64,000 nt of DNA from Acidobacteriaceae bacterium KBS 89 (GTDB lineage Bacteria > Acidobacteriota > Terriglobia > Terriglobales > Acidobacteriaceae). Below, in pieces: positions 17,701 to 25,649 of this stretch. The notes under the pieces were generated by a model. The model saw only the letters and a program-made list of their open reading frames with translations. It was not told the origin of the DNA and did not search any database. The stretch spans positions 1,509,147-1,573,146 of the forward strand of contig KB906754.1 of assembly GCA_000381605.1 (NCBI GenBank). The letters are read 5' to 3'. Made by a program: the position numbers and the translations under genes. Position 1 is the first letter of the stretch, and every line of letters begins with the position of its first letter.

Positions 17701-18433
17701 CAGCATCACCGCTACGGGAGCCTTCGCTGCCAGCAACAGCTGCGGCACCTCGCTCGCCATCGCTGCCACCTGCGCCATCAACGTCGTCTTCACCCCCACC
17801 GTCGCCGGCACCGCTACCGGACAACTCCAGGTCGTCACCAGCGCAACAGCTACCGCTCTGACCTCTGCCCTCACTGGCACCGGCTTAGCACCCGACTTCA
17901 CACTCGTCGACGGTAACGGCAAGACCTCCACATCCACCACGCTCATCGCCGGCACCACCGGCGCCGTGACTCTGGTCGTCACCCCAGTCAACACCTTCAC
18001 CGGCACCGTAACGCTCACCTGCACAGCCGTCGGTTCGGCGCCCACCGGCGTAACCTGCACACCTCCGGCAGCCTTCGCCGTCACGACCGCCGCAGTCACG
18101 CAGAACGTCACCTTCACCACCACCTCACGCACCACCACCAGCGGCCTCAGTCTCGTCACGGGCAATCGCACGCGCCGGATCACAGCCCTCACCCTCGCCA
18201 TGGCCGGCCTCCTGATGCTCTTCGCCTCTCGCAGCCGGCGCATCGGCAGACTCACAGTACGCGGCGCCGGACTCTTCGCCCTGCTCCTCGCCATCTGCAT
18301 CCCGGCCACCGGCTGCAGCGGCGGACCCTCCACCAACCCCCAAGGAACTCCAGCCGGAACCTACACCTACACCGTCACCGCAACCAGCGGCGCCATCGTC
18401 CACACCGAAGCCGTCACCCTCGTCGTCAACTAA
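14735..18433 (+). CDS. Secreted ExeM/NucH-type nuclease with lamin-tail and Ig-like domains
   Basis: Exported protein of 1232 residues. Order: signal peptide (to about 24), lamin-tail domain (25-160, beginning VISQIYGGGGNSGA), an Ig-like region (about 205-300), an OB-like segment (YVGQKVSTTGVV, ~330-480), then an endonuclease/exonuclease/phosphatase domain (about 590-930). That domain shows ASFNIERFY, DIVTIEEVEN, VNHMKA, GGDFNAFE and TSDHDAAFGYF. An ASPM/HYDIN-like beta domain (VFTLTNTGEAALTI) follows, then a last Ig-like domain interrupted by two hydrophobic helices. It should degrade extracellular DNA for nutrition or matrix turnover. Start TTG 14735 has TGAGG 6-7 bases upstream; TTG 14720 is an alternative. 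Confidence 0.9.
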   Translation: MKTSLRSFSFVSAFVLLLSTLSAFGQTGLVISQIYGGGGNSGAQYTNDFIELYNPTASAISTAGLSVQYASSAGTSWNTFPLPAGSVAPGHYYLIQAAAGTGTFASLPTPDATIPTAQTFNLSATTGKVALVNSVTALSGACPIPSATVLDFIGFGTANCFEGAVAPAPSNTTADVRANPATDTNNNSTDFSVAAPNPRNSSFGGSSNSLTATGAANPASVIAGTQTILTVTVTPATSPASTGITVTGDLRLIGGIQNQAFTDNGSNVFSFTATVTTTSSGAIALPVTVTDTQGNSASAPIALTVAQPAPNVAIHDIQGVKSTTALAVSPYVGQKVSTTGVVTTVLSNGFFIQSQSPDSNPLTPEGIDVFTSSKPPTTVAIGNVVTVTGTVATFPATTASHTPATEITSPTITLVSTGNPLPAPITLTTAMLTASGGLYQLTPYEGMRVTVPSMTSVSGTNGSITSANEPTETATSTGYFYAVITGTARPFREPGIDIRDTPIGAPGIGTIGPLPTGIAQFDDNPERILVDSTIAGGTSIEISTGAVLPNVTGVLDFTFSNDSFYDPSRLILDTAYDRTQVIAGMTVQPVPKPAATEFTVASFNIERFYNTSSTDDLYYVPAGVNGFNGNSSTPILSTGQTFISAAVDVTQAAYTRRLQKVSLAIRTVLNTPDIVTIEEVENQSVANDIANQINTDAGIPNLYTAYSTDNTTYYSQDGTGISVGFLVKNSTVNKLNVTQFGQKESFTPTSSTNPITLNDRPWLVLNAGIKRANAKDYPVTVIVNHMKALTGVNSTTSTSTRQKKELQAEDIAKYIQTLQAAGQHVISGGDFNAFEFSDGYTDTLATYTNTNVLPATQVVQPGVAGLVTPPLTNLALLLPANQRWSYSEDGSAQILDQMVVTPELVAAGAHLAYAHLDADFPAIAYNDATTAARTSDHDAAFGYFTLPAPTLTATLTPTTATFAGTVIGKPSTGQVFTLTNTGEAALTITSITATGAFAASNSCGTSLAIAATCAINVVFTPTVAGTATGQLQVVTSATATALTSALTGTGLAPDFTLVDGNGKTSTSTTLIAGTTGAVTLVVTPVNTFTGTVTLTCTAVGSAPTGVTCTPPAAFAVTTAAVTQNVTFTTTSRTTTSGLSLVTGNRTRRITALTLAMAGLLMLFASRSRRIGRLTVRGAGLFALLLAICIPATGCSGGPSTNPQGTPAGTYTYTVTATSGAIVHTEAVTLVVN

Positions 18434-18441
18434 CCAAAGAA

Positions 18442-18469
18442 CCGGGGTGGAGATCCCACTCCACCCCGG
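18442..18469 (+). terminator. Strong hairpin after nuclease gene
   Basis: CCGGGGTGGAG (18442-18452) pairs perfectly with CTCCACCCCGG (18459-18469) over a 6-base loop, 8 bases past the stop. There is no T-run, so it could act as a 3'-end stabiliser or weak terminator. Confidence 0.6.
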
Positions 18470-18540
18470 CCTTAACCCGCTCTTCCCTATCGCCGCAGCT
18501 CCATCGCAGTCGCCGTTGCAATTGCAGTTACTCTTGCCGT

Positions 18541-18570
18541 TCTGGTTGTCATCCCCGAAGGGGATCTGCG
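18541..18570. repeat. REP-like hairpin module B
   Basis: TCTGGTTGTC followed by the palindromic core ATCCCC-GAA-GGGGAT and CTGC. Identical in its core to copies at 3921 and 18704. Confidence 0.85.
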
Positions 18571-18630
18571 TTTGCCTTCGTCACCGCATCAATGACATCC
18601 CCCGCTCGTTCTACTCCAATCCCCAAACCA

Positions 18631-18733
18631 TTGTCATTCTGACCCTGAGCGAAGTCGAACTGGGAAGAACCCCCGCATCTGCTTTGGCTGTTGCCGTTGC
18701 CTTTCTTGTTGTCATCCCCGAAGGGGATCTGCT
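18631..18733. repeat. Composite intergenic repeat (module A + spacer + module B)
   Basis: Module A (18631-18672) starts TTGTCATTCTGA and ends GAAGAACCC, with an inserted stretch relative to the 7483 copy. A CCGCATCTGCTTTGGC-type spacer leads to module B (18704-18733). It has the same order and orientation as the element at 7483-7566. Confidence 0.82.
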
Positions 18734-18823
18734 TTTGCGTTTGTACTTACACCGACACCGACCCAAAACTTGTCACCTCGGCCAAAGGCAAAGCACCTGC
18801 TTTCGCCTTATAACCCACCATCC

Positions 18824-20776
18824 TCAAGGCCGCATTCCCAGCGTATGGTTCTTCACACCAACCGACAGCGGCGTAACCGCCGGAGTAGCTGCCCCAATCA
18901 ACTCCGTCAAATTATTGCCCGCAGCATTGTCCACCCAGATATTTCCGCTCCCGTCGACAGCGATGGTAGTCGAACCAGTAGGAACATACCCTCCCGGACC
19001 CGAAAGAATAGCTCCACTACTGTTCAACCTCGCCACTCCAAAAGTCCTGGCTGTAAGGCGTCCCAGACTGTCAAAGTAATCATTGGCCGTCCCGGTCCAG
19101 ATGCTCCCTGAGCCATCCAGCGTCATCGGCAACACAAAGCTCGTGTTACATCTTCGGCCCGGCAGTGTCGGCGGAACCGGCGAAACACAGGAAGGCCAGC
19201 CAGCCACAGGAGACAGCAGCGACCCGCTGCTGTTCAGTTCGAAGACAGCATTGCCAAATGCATTGATAAACCAAGCATTGTCTGAGGCATCCATCGCAAT
19301 CGAAATGGGATGCACCTGTCCGCCCAGAAAATATCCCGACGCGCCCGAAAGCACAGCACCGCTGTTACTCAGCTCCGTAATGGTGAAGTCGCCTATATTG
19401 GCGACCCACGCGTTGCCTGCACTATCGATGGCAATGCTGCCGGGACTCGTCGATCCTCCAGCCGTGAAGCCCGCGGCTCCGGAAAGAATAGCGCCGCTAC
19501 TGCTCAGTTTGATCACGCTTTGGCTATCGCTATCTGTGACCCACGCGTTCCCCGTGCCATCAATCGCAATCCCGCGAGGAGAGCTCAATCCCCCTCCCGT
19601 AAATCCATTCGCACCCGAAAGAATAGCCCCGCTGCTGCTGAGCTTGACCACATTGCTGTTGCCATAAGCCGTCACCCACGCATTCCCCGACGGATCGATC
19701 GCAATACCCAGGGCGAAGCTCATCCCGCCGCCCGTATAACCCGAAGCTCCCGACAGCACCGTGCCGGTGTTACTCAGCTCCGTAACGCTGGAGCTGTTCG
19801 GAGCCGTCCCATTGTTCGCGATCCACACATTCCCGGAGCCGTCGATCGCCAGACCCTGCGGGTTCAACAGACCGATGCCTGTATAGCTCACTCCCAGCGT
19901 CCAGTCATTCGGCGCAGGGGACACCGTCGGCTGAAACGGCGGCGTCGCGCTCGCCAGCGCAAACAGCGCACTCACATTGTTCGCCGGATTGCGAGCGACA
20001 TTCAACGTCCCCTGGATCGTATCCGTCGGCGTCGTCCCTCCGCTCGGCGTCGCAGCCGTCGCCAGCGCGGCACATGGATTCCCTATTCCAGTCGAGTTCA
20101 CGCACGACGCAACAATGTTGGCCAGCGTATTGATCTTGGCCTGCGGAGCAGTGCCATTGCCCGCTGGAGTTATCGCCAGCGCACCTCCGGTCGCCGTATT
20201 CACCAGGTTGTTCACAGCCTGAAAGGAGTTCGCCAGCCCGATTGCATTCGTACTGCTCGTCCCCAGATGAGCTGCATCCCCACCCATGAACGCCGCCAGC
20301 GCATACACTGACGCGACCGTCGTCACCTCGTTGATCGTGATGAACGCATTCGGATCGAGGGTGTACTGGCCTCCATGCAGACTGCACGGGCCCAGCGCCG
20401 CCATCAGCGCAAGCGCACCGTTATTTGTCCCCGGCGAAAGCCCAGGGTTCCCACCCCTCGCAACGATATAGAGCTGGCTCGTCGACGACGGACAGGTATA
20501 GCTGCCAGTAATCGTAAAGCTGCCGCTTGCATCAGTGACCACCGGCGACGACAGCAGCGCAGTCGCAGCCGAACCGTAGCCCGTAGTTCCAGCCGCGTAA
20601 AGCTGAACACTCGCACCTGTAACCGGCTGCTGCCCGCCATGGACATTGCCGCGAAGCTGCCCACCCGCAAGGGAATTGCTCGAGGGAACGGTGGCACTGC
20701 ATCCAAGAATCGATGCACAAAAAGCAGTCAGGAAAATACCGCTTAAACGGTGGGGGAGAAGGCCCGGATAGGTCAC
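18824..20776 (-). CDS. NHL-repeat (beta-propeller) lipoprotein, duplicate A
   Basis: Exported protein of 650 residues starting at GTG 20776. The signal ends in a lipobox (SILGC, about Cys26), so it is probably a lipoprotein. Residues 35-90 resemble a carboxypeptidase-regulatory-like beta domain (GNVHGGQQPVTGASVQLY). A helical Ala-rich region (about 110-280) follows. From about 290 to the end come at least seven blade-like repeats of the form GIAIDGSGNAWV-(x)n-V-KLSSSGAILSG-GF-GGG, typical of NHL/Vgb-like propellers. These usually bind proteins or sugars or are lyases; no catalytic site recognised. It is a tandem duplicate of the next gene. Confidence 0.85.
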   Translation of the reverse strand: MTYPGLLPHRLSGIFLTAFCASILGCSATVPSSNSLAGGQLRGNVHGGQQPVTGASVQLYAAGTTGYGSAATALLSSPVVTDASGSFTITGSYTCPSSTSQLYIVARGGNPGLSPGTNNGALALMAALGPCSLHGGQYTLDPNAFITINEVTTVASVYALAAFMGGDAAHLGTSSTNAIGLANSFQAVNNLVNTATGGALAITPAGNGTAPQAKINTLANIVASCVNSTGIGNPCAALATAATPSGGTTPTDTIQGTLNVARNPANNVSALFALASATPPFQPTVSPAPNDWTLGVSYTGIGLLNPQGLAIDGSGNVWIANNGTAPNSSSVTELSNTGTVLSGASGYTGGGMSFALGIAIDPSGNAWVTAYGNSNVVKLSSSGAILSGANGFTGGGLSSPRGIAIDGTGNAWVTDSDSQSVIKLSSSGAILSGAAGFTAGGSTSPGSIAIDSAGNAWVANIGDFTITELSNSGAVLSGASGYFLGGQVHPISIAMDASDNAWFINAFGNAVFELNSSGSLLSPVAGWPSCVSPVPPTLPGRRCNTSFVLPMTLDGSGSIWTGTANDYFDSLGRLTARTFGVARLNSSGAILSGPGGYVPTGSTTIAVDGSGNIWVDNAAGNNLTELIGAATPAVTPLSVGVKNHTLGMRP

Positions 20777-20912
20777 CAGTCAAAACCTCAACACAAGGAA
20801 TGATTTTCTTGGATAGTTAGCGCGGCCCAAGTATAGCCCGGTTATCAAACTTTTTACCCGGGTATTTCTTCCTGATTACCTCAACCATCAACCTCCCCGA
20901 ATCGCCCCAACA
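20777..20912 (-). repeat. Duplicated leader/promoter of NHL genes, copy A
   Basis: Nearly identical to 22948-23083. On the reverse strand it includes a TATACT hexamer (20834-20829), conserved in the other copy (23006-23001). Its far end reads GCGATTCGGGGAGGTTGA, a remnant of the last codons (AIRGG-stop) of the DUF1648 gene. Thus the duplicated unit began inside that gene. Confidence 0.85.
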
Positions 20913-20958
20913 CAACGCCTCCGATTCGCCATCGAAGACATTCTTCGAACCTCAATCC

Positions 20959-22947
20959 TCAGGGGCGTGAGCCCAGAGTCCCGTTCTTCACCCCAAGCGA
21001 AAATGGCGTCACTACCGGCGTCCCCGCTCCCACAAACTCCACCACTGTCCCCCCTAGAAGAACCCACACATCTCCCCCGCCATCGATTGCAATCGCCCTT
21101 GGATCGACCGCGCCAAGGGGCCCGACGTTGCTCAGGGAGGTGCCCCCGTTGTAGCCCTTCGCACCCGACAAAATCGTCCCCGTGTTCGATATCTCCGAGA
21201 TTGCCACCGAAATCATAGGGTTCGGGACCCGTCCGTTGACCACGGACAGCCACGCCTCTGAACCCCATACATTGCCCGCTCCATCCAGCGCGAATGGATC
21301 CGGATTCCACCAAATGCACGTCGTGATCAAATCCCCTACTAGCCCCGGCGAGATGCAGTTCGGATATCCGCCCGGAGGCGAAAGCTGCACGCCGCTCGGA
21401 CTCAGCTTGGCGACATTGTTCAGGCCATGCGCCGAGGACCCCGGATAACCGAGGACGGTGTTCGTCCACGCGTTGCCGCTTGCGTCGAACGCCACAGTCG
21501 CCGGCCCAAAATCCGTCACCGCATAACCACTCCCCGAGATCACAGTGCCACTGGGGCCGAACTCCGCCACCGTCTGGCCGCTCCCAATCCATGCATTCCC
21601 CGACCGGTCGATACCGATTCCTTGGGGCGCATTCGAACTTCCATCCGTGAATCCTGACGCACCCGAAAGAATATTCCCCGCGCTGTCCAGCTTGATCACA
21701 CTTTTGCTCCCGAAATCAGCCACCCAGGCGTTCCCCTGTCCATCCACAGCAATCCCCGCTGGCAAGTTCAAACCACCTCCGGTAAATCCGTTCCCACCCG
21801 ACAGAGCCGCCCCGCTGCTGCTGAACTTCGCAACATTTGCGGTCCCGGACACCCACGCATTCCCCGCCGGATCGATCGCAATGCTGGTCGGCGCATTCAA
21901 GCCGCCCCCGATATACCCGTTCGGTCCGGAAAGGATCGCGCCGCTGCTGCTCAACTCCGTAACACTGTAGGGACCGCCGAAGGTATTGTTCGCAACCCAC
22001 ACATCGCCCGACGCGTCGACCGCCATCGCCGTTCCAGCCAACCCACCTCCCGAATAAGTCAACCCCAGCGTCCAGTCATTCGGCGCAGGCGACAGCGTCG
22101 GCTGAAACGGAGGCGTCCCGCTCGCCAGCGCATACAGCGCACTAACATTGTTCCCTGGGTTGCGGGAGATCGCGTAGATTGCCCGGATCGTATCAGTCGG
22201 CGTAGTCCCTCCGCTTGGCGTCGCCGCAGCAAACAGCGCCCCGCACGGCGTCCCCGTCCCGTCCGAATTCACGCAGGACGCAAGAATGTTCGCCAGCGTG
22301 TTGATCGTGGCCTGGGGCGCAGTGCCGTTGCCCGATGGCGTCACCGACAACGCCGTCCCGGTCGTAATGTTCACGAGGTTGTTCACAAGTTGAAAGGCGT
22401 TCGCCAGCCCGATCGCGTTCGTGCTGCTCGTCCCCACATGGGTCACGTCTGAGTCGATAAATGCGGACAGCGCATACACCGACGCGACCGTCGTCACCTC
22501 GTTAATCGTGATAAACGCATTGGGGTCCAGGGTGTACTGGCCTCCATGCAGGCTGCATGGGCCAAGCGCCGCACCTAACGCAAGTGCGGCGTTGTTCGTC
22601 CCGGGCGCAAGACCTGGGTTGCCCCCGAGCGCAACAATGTACAACTCACTCGACGGCGAAGGACAGGTGTAATCCCCCGTAATCGTAAAGCTGCCGTTCG
22701 CATCGGTAACCACAGGCGACGAAAGCAGCGAAGTCGCGCTCGAGCCATATCCCGAAGTTCCAGCCGCATAAAGTTGGATGGTCGCTCCTGTAACCGGCTG
22801 CTGTCCGCCATGAACATTGCCACGGAGTTGCCCACCGGCAAATGAGCTCTTGGAAGGAAGGCTCGCACTGCATCCAAGAATCGATGCACAAAAAGCCGTC
22901 AGGAAAATACCGCTTAAACGCTGGGGAAGAAGGCCCGAATACGTCAC
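20959..22947 (-). CDS. NHL-repeat (beta-propeller) lipoprotein, duplicate B
   Basis: Paralogue of the downstream gene, 662 residues, GTG start at 22947, same lipobox (SILGC) and first 280 residues very similar. The propeller part (from about 290) has repeats such as SIAIDPAGNAWVSG and GIAVDGQGNAWV-SVIKLDSAGNILSG. It diverges from copy A mainly in the last 200 residues, where blade number and loops differ; both end with GVKN-TLG-RP. Probably outer-membrane or periplasmic lipoprotein; role unknown. The DUF1648 gene lies upstream on the same strand, 111 bases away. Confidence 0.85.
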   Translation of the reverse strand: MTYSGLLPQRLSGIFLTAFCASILGCSASLPSKSSFAGGQLRGNVHGGQQPVTGATIQLYAAGTSGYGSSATSLLSSPVVTDANGSFTITGDYTCPSPSSELYIVALGGNPGLAPGTNNAALALGAALGPCSLHGGQYTLDPNAFITINEVTTVASVYALSAFIDSDVTHVGTSSTNAIGLANAFQLVNNLVNITTGTALSVTPSGNGTAPQATINTLANILASCVNSDGTGTPCGALFAAATPSGGTTPTDTIRAIYAISRNPGNNVSALYALASGTPPFQPTLSPAPNDWTLGLTYSGGGLAGTAMAVDASGDVWVANNTFGGPYSVTELSSSGAILSGPNGYIGGGLNAPTSIAIDPAGNAWVSGTANVAKFSSSGAALSGGNGFTGGGLNLPAGIAVDGQGNAWVADFGSKSVIKLDSAGNILSGASGFTDGSSNAPQGIGIDRSGNAWIGSGQTVAEFGPSGTVISGSGYAVTDFGPATVAFDASGNAWTNTVLGYPGSSAHGLNNVAKLSPSGVQLSPPGGYPNCISPGLVGDLITTCIWWNPDPFALDGAGNVWGSEAWLSVVNGRVPNPMISVAISEISNTGTILSGAKGYNGGTSLSNVGPLGAVDPRAIAIDGGGDVWVLLGGTVVEFVGAGTPVVTPFSLGVKNGTLGSRP

Positions 22948-23083
22948 CAGTCAACACCTCAACATACGAAATAACTTTCTTGGATAGGAAACGCGGCCCA
23001 AGTATAGCCCGGTTATTAAACTTTCTACCCAGGTATTTCTTCCTGATTACCTCGACCATCAACCTCCGCGAATCGCCCGAAAG
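22948..23083 (-). repeat. Duplicated leader/promoter of NHL genes, copy B
   Basis: Matches 20777-20912 almost base for base. It contains the end of the genuine DUF1648 gene (stop at 23059-23061), which identifies this as the ancestral copy of the junction. Confidence 0.85.
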
Positions 23084-23526
23084 ATCTCCACCAGATAGAA
23101 CCCGCAGGTCCCGAGAACAACCACCATCGTCACTGGCAGAAACCACCACCCCAACCCAACCTGCAGCCCCATCCCATTCCGCACCATCGCCAGGCAAAGG
23201 TAAGCAAACATCCAGCACGTCTCCGCCTTGATCCACCCCACCATCGCCATCGACTCCGCCAGCACCGCCCTGTCTTGCTTCGGCGCCAGCTCCCTCTTCA
23301 AATTCACCACCCGCGGCAAAAAATTGAGGGCCGAGAGCGTCGCATACAACAACACCGCAATCCCCACCAGCACCCAAAGCGTCGACCGGGCCCCAAGCCC
23401 ATTCGCCACCCCCGCCGCATTAAAGTGCGTCGCGATCTGCTCCGGCAGCCTCGAATAAAAATCCGCCACCACCAACCCGGCAAACACCAGCCCCGCCAAC
23501 GCAATCAACTCCCGAATCGTCTTCAA
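23059..23526 (-). CDS. DUF1648 membrane protein
   Basis: Integral membrane protein of 155 residues with about four helices. The loop after the first helix reads SRLPEQIATHFNAAGVANGLGARSTLW, the DUF1648 signature (P-xxIPxHFnxxGxxxgxG). Family members include parts of the SdpI immunity/signal proteins and uncharacterised transmembrane proteins; no specific role can be assigned. Start ATG 23526 is preceded by GGAGGTCCCGCTTGAAG-like sequence, with GGAGG about 12 bases away. Its last codons were copied with the NHL gene in the tandem duplication. Confidence 0.8.
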   Translation of the reverse strand: MKTIRELIALAGLVFAGLVVADFYSRLPEQIATHFNAAGVANGLGARSTLWVLVGIAVLLYATLSALNFLPRVVNLKRELAPKQDRAVLAESMAMVGWIKAETCWMFAYLCLAMVRNGMGLQVGLGWWFLPVTMVVVLGTCGFYLVEIFRAIRGG

Positions 23527-23565
23527 GCGGGACCTCCAAAGAAATCCACAGAATACCCCGTGAAA

Positions 23566-24324
23566 TTACTTCGATTCGCGAATGACGCGGCCCTCCACCT
23601 TTTGCGCAGGCCGCACATCGTGTGGATGGAGCTTGGCGAATACCTCAACTTCTCCCCTTGAAATCTCCTCCGGTGTCTTCATGACAAACCAGGTGACCCC
23701 TTCCGTGCACGGAGGCGTCGTCAGTGACCCGGAATACGTATAGTAGCCACGTTTGACTGGCAGTAGATCCGCTGCGGTAACAAACACACCTTCGACTGTA
23801 GCCTCCTTGTCCTTCTCCTTCGGCAGATGATTCCATACCGTCTGCAGCGCCGGATTGACCTTTCCTGCCTTCATCACAACAGCGACGACAGCGAGGTTTC
23901 CACTCGCATCCGAGTGGACCAGATGGACCTCCATATCGAAGATCTTTCCGTTGATATGCTCCTCGCTCGGATGGTGAAAATGGAACTGCGTGAGCTGATA
24001 CCGATGATCGCCGACGGTGAGAAAGCTCCCGGACTCATAAGTCACCATAACGGTGTGACCGTTGTCGACGATGTTGAGCGGGGAAGGGGCGTAATCAAAC
24101 TGGATCGGCGGCAGATCGGCCTTTTCAGTGTGACGGATGTCGATCGGTGATTGGTGATGACCCTGCTTACACTCGGAATAAGCAGGATCAAGCGTAGCCC
24201 ACTTCTTCGGGCCATCCTTGCCGTCGTATGCCCAATGCGCATGATGCTCGGTCTCCTGCGCAACGAGAGACAAGGAGCCAAAGAACGTTGCAGTCGCGAT
24301 GAATTCAGCGAGCATCGATTTCAT
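23566..24324 (-). CDS. Alpha-type carbonic anhydrase, periplasmic
   Basis: Protein of 252 residues that interconverts CO2 and bicarbonate. A signal peptide (about 1-22) places it in the periplasm. Alpha-class hallmarks are HWAYDGKDGPKKWA, QSPIDI (about residues 58-63), the zinc ligands in QFHFHHPSEEH (two His) and EVHLVH (third His), and the LTTPPCTEGVTWFVM segment with the family's conserved TPPC. All zinc ligands and the active-site Thr are present, so it should be active. ATG 24324 has AAGGAGGACTCCCC upstream. It is 40 bases upstream of the DUF1648 gene, but no functional link is evident. Confidence 0.95.
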   Translation of the reverse strand: MKSMLAEFIATATFFGSLSLVAQETEHHAHWAYDGKDGPKKWATLDPAYSECKQGHHQSPIDIRHTEKADLPPIQFDYAPSPLNIVDNGHTVMVTYESGSFLTVGDHRYQLTQFHFHHPSEEHINGKIFDMEVHLVHSDASGNLAVVAVVMKAGKVNPALQTVWNHLPKEKDKEATVEGVFVTAADLLPVKRGYYTYSGSLTTPPCTEGVTWFVMKTPEEISRGEVEVFAKLHPHDVRPAQKVEGRVIRESK

Positions 24325-24457
24325 GGGGAGTCCTCCTTAGTCAATTGCTGACTAGAACGACCACGGAGCCCAGCTCGGAAGCGCCTCAACAATAGCAGAA
24401 ACCTAAGCGAAATGTCCGTGAAGTGGATGCACTGCGAAGTTGCAGCACGCCGGCTAT

Positions 24458-24488
24458 CCCACTCATGCGGTCCTATCGCATGAATGGG
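24458..24488. terminator. Hairpin between ruvB and carbonic anhydrase genes
   Basis: CATGCG (24464-24469) pairs with CGCATG (24477-24482), flanked by CCCA/TGGG, in the gap downstream of ruvB. No T-run; terminator role is uncertain. Confidence 0.4.
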
Positions 24489-24520
24489 TTATATTCAAGC
24501 GAAGCTCGAACTGCTCTTCC

Positions 24521-25594
24521 CTAAAACAAACTCAACTTCCGCGGCATCTCAATCCCCAAATGCTCATAAGCCAGCCTCGTAGCCACCCGTCCCCGCGGCG
24601 TCCTATCCAGAAACCCGATCTGAATCAGGAACGGCTCATAAACCTCCTCCAGTGCATCCTGTTCCTCCGCCAGCGCTGCCGCCAGCGTATTCAATCCCAC
24701 CGGCCCCCCATCGTATTTCTCAATAATCGTCTTCAGCAGCCGTCGGTCCAGCTCATCGAACCCATGCGCATCCACCTCCAGCAGTTCCAGCGCCGCCTGC
24801 GCCGTAGCGCGATCGATCACGCCCGCCGCCCGCACCTGCGCATAGTCCCGCACCCGCCGCAACAGGCGATTCGCAATCCTCGGCGTCCCCCGTGATCGCA
24901 TCGCAATCTCCGCCGCCCCATCGCGATCGATCGGCACCCCGATCACCTCAGCGCTGCGTTCCACCACAAACCGCAGCTCATCGTCCGTATAAAACTCCAG
25001 CCGCAACAAAATCCCAAACCGCGACCGCAGCGGCGAAGAAAGCATCCCTGGCCGCGTCGTAGCCGCCACAAAGGTAAACGGCCGAATCTCCATCACATGC
25101 GTCCGCGCCGCCGGCCCCTGGCCAATGATGATGTCCAGCTTGTAATCCTCCAGGGCCGTATAAAGCTTCTCCTCAAGCACTGGCTGCAGCCGATGAATCT
25201 CATCCAGAAACAGCACCTGCTTCTCCCGCAGGTTCGTCAGAATCGCTGTCAAATCCCCTTGAATCTGCAGCGCCGGCCCGCTCGTCTGCTGATACCCAAC
25301 CCCCATCTCATTCGCAATAATCGTCGCCAGCGTCGTCTTCCCCAGCCCAGGCGGCCCGAACAGCAACACATGGTCCAGCGCCTCGCCGCGCGACTTCGCC
25401 GCCTCCAGCGCAATTGCCAGCTGCTCCTTCGCCTTCGTCTGCCCAATAAACTCCGCCAGCCGCGTCGGCCGCAGCTTCAGCTCAAACGCCGCGTCATCGT
25501 CCACCCTGCCCGCCGAAACCAGCCGCTCCGCCTCAGCCGACTTCGACGCCCGATTCAAATCCACCGTCTTCGTCTTGTTCTTGAAAGTATCCAC
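24521..25594 (-). CDS. ruvB: Holliday junction branch-migration ATPase RuvB
   Basis: Hexameric AAA+ motor of 357 residues that drives RuvA-bound Holliday junctions during recombination repair. Visible are the N-terminal [12 protein letters not shown] block, Walker [10 protein letters not shown] (about 79-87), Walker [11 protein letters not shown], sensor/trigger [17 protein letters not shown] with the arginine finger, and the C-terminal winged-helix DNA-binding domain with [14 protein letters not shown] and [14 protein letters not shown]. Length is near the family norm. The start is GTG 25594; the ribosome site is weak. ruvA and ruvC are not adjacent; it is a single gene here. Confidence 0.97.
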   Translation of the reverse strand: MDTFKNKTKTVDLNRASKSAEAERLVSAGRVDDDAAFELKLRPTRLAEFIGQTKAKEQLAIALEAAKSRGEALDHVLLFGPPGLGKTTLATIIANEMGVGYQQTSGPALQIQGDLTAILTNLREKQVLFLDEIHRLQPVLEEKLYTALEDYKLDIIIGQGPAARTHVMEIRPFTFVAATTRPGMLSSPLRSRFGILLRLEFYTDDELRFVVERSAEVIGVPIDRDGAAEIAMRSRGTPRIANRLLRRVRDYAQVRAAGVIDRATAQAALELLEVDAHGFDELDRRLLKTIIEKYDGGPVGLNTLAAALAEEQDALEEVYEPFLIQIGFLDRTPRGRVATRLAYEHLGIEMPRKLSLF

Positions 25595-25649
25595 TCAGGG
25601 CGATACTAAGGCGAAGCCGCCCGCGAAGCAACCACCATCAGCCCCGCCG

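Larger units (their letters stand above)
18434..18823. other. 390-base gap rich in hairpins and dispersed repeats
   Basis: No gene. It contains the hairpin after the nuclease gene, a free copy of hairpin module B (18541-18570), and a complete module A + spacer + module B composite (18631-18733), separated by TTGC-type low-complexity sequence. It lies between convergent genes. Confidence 0.8.

Noticed and set aside
16274..17824. Long reverse-strand open frame over the nuclease gene (about 516 residues, Gly/Val/Asp-rich)
   Set aside because: Shadow of the forward coding frame caused by high G+C. The composition is unnatural and the forward gene has recognised domains.
18824..22947. Regular repeats suggestive of a CRISPR array
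   Set aside because: Units lie in frame inside two coding genes and translate to propeller blades.
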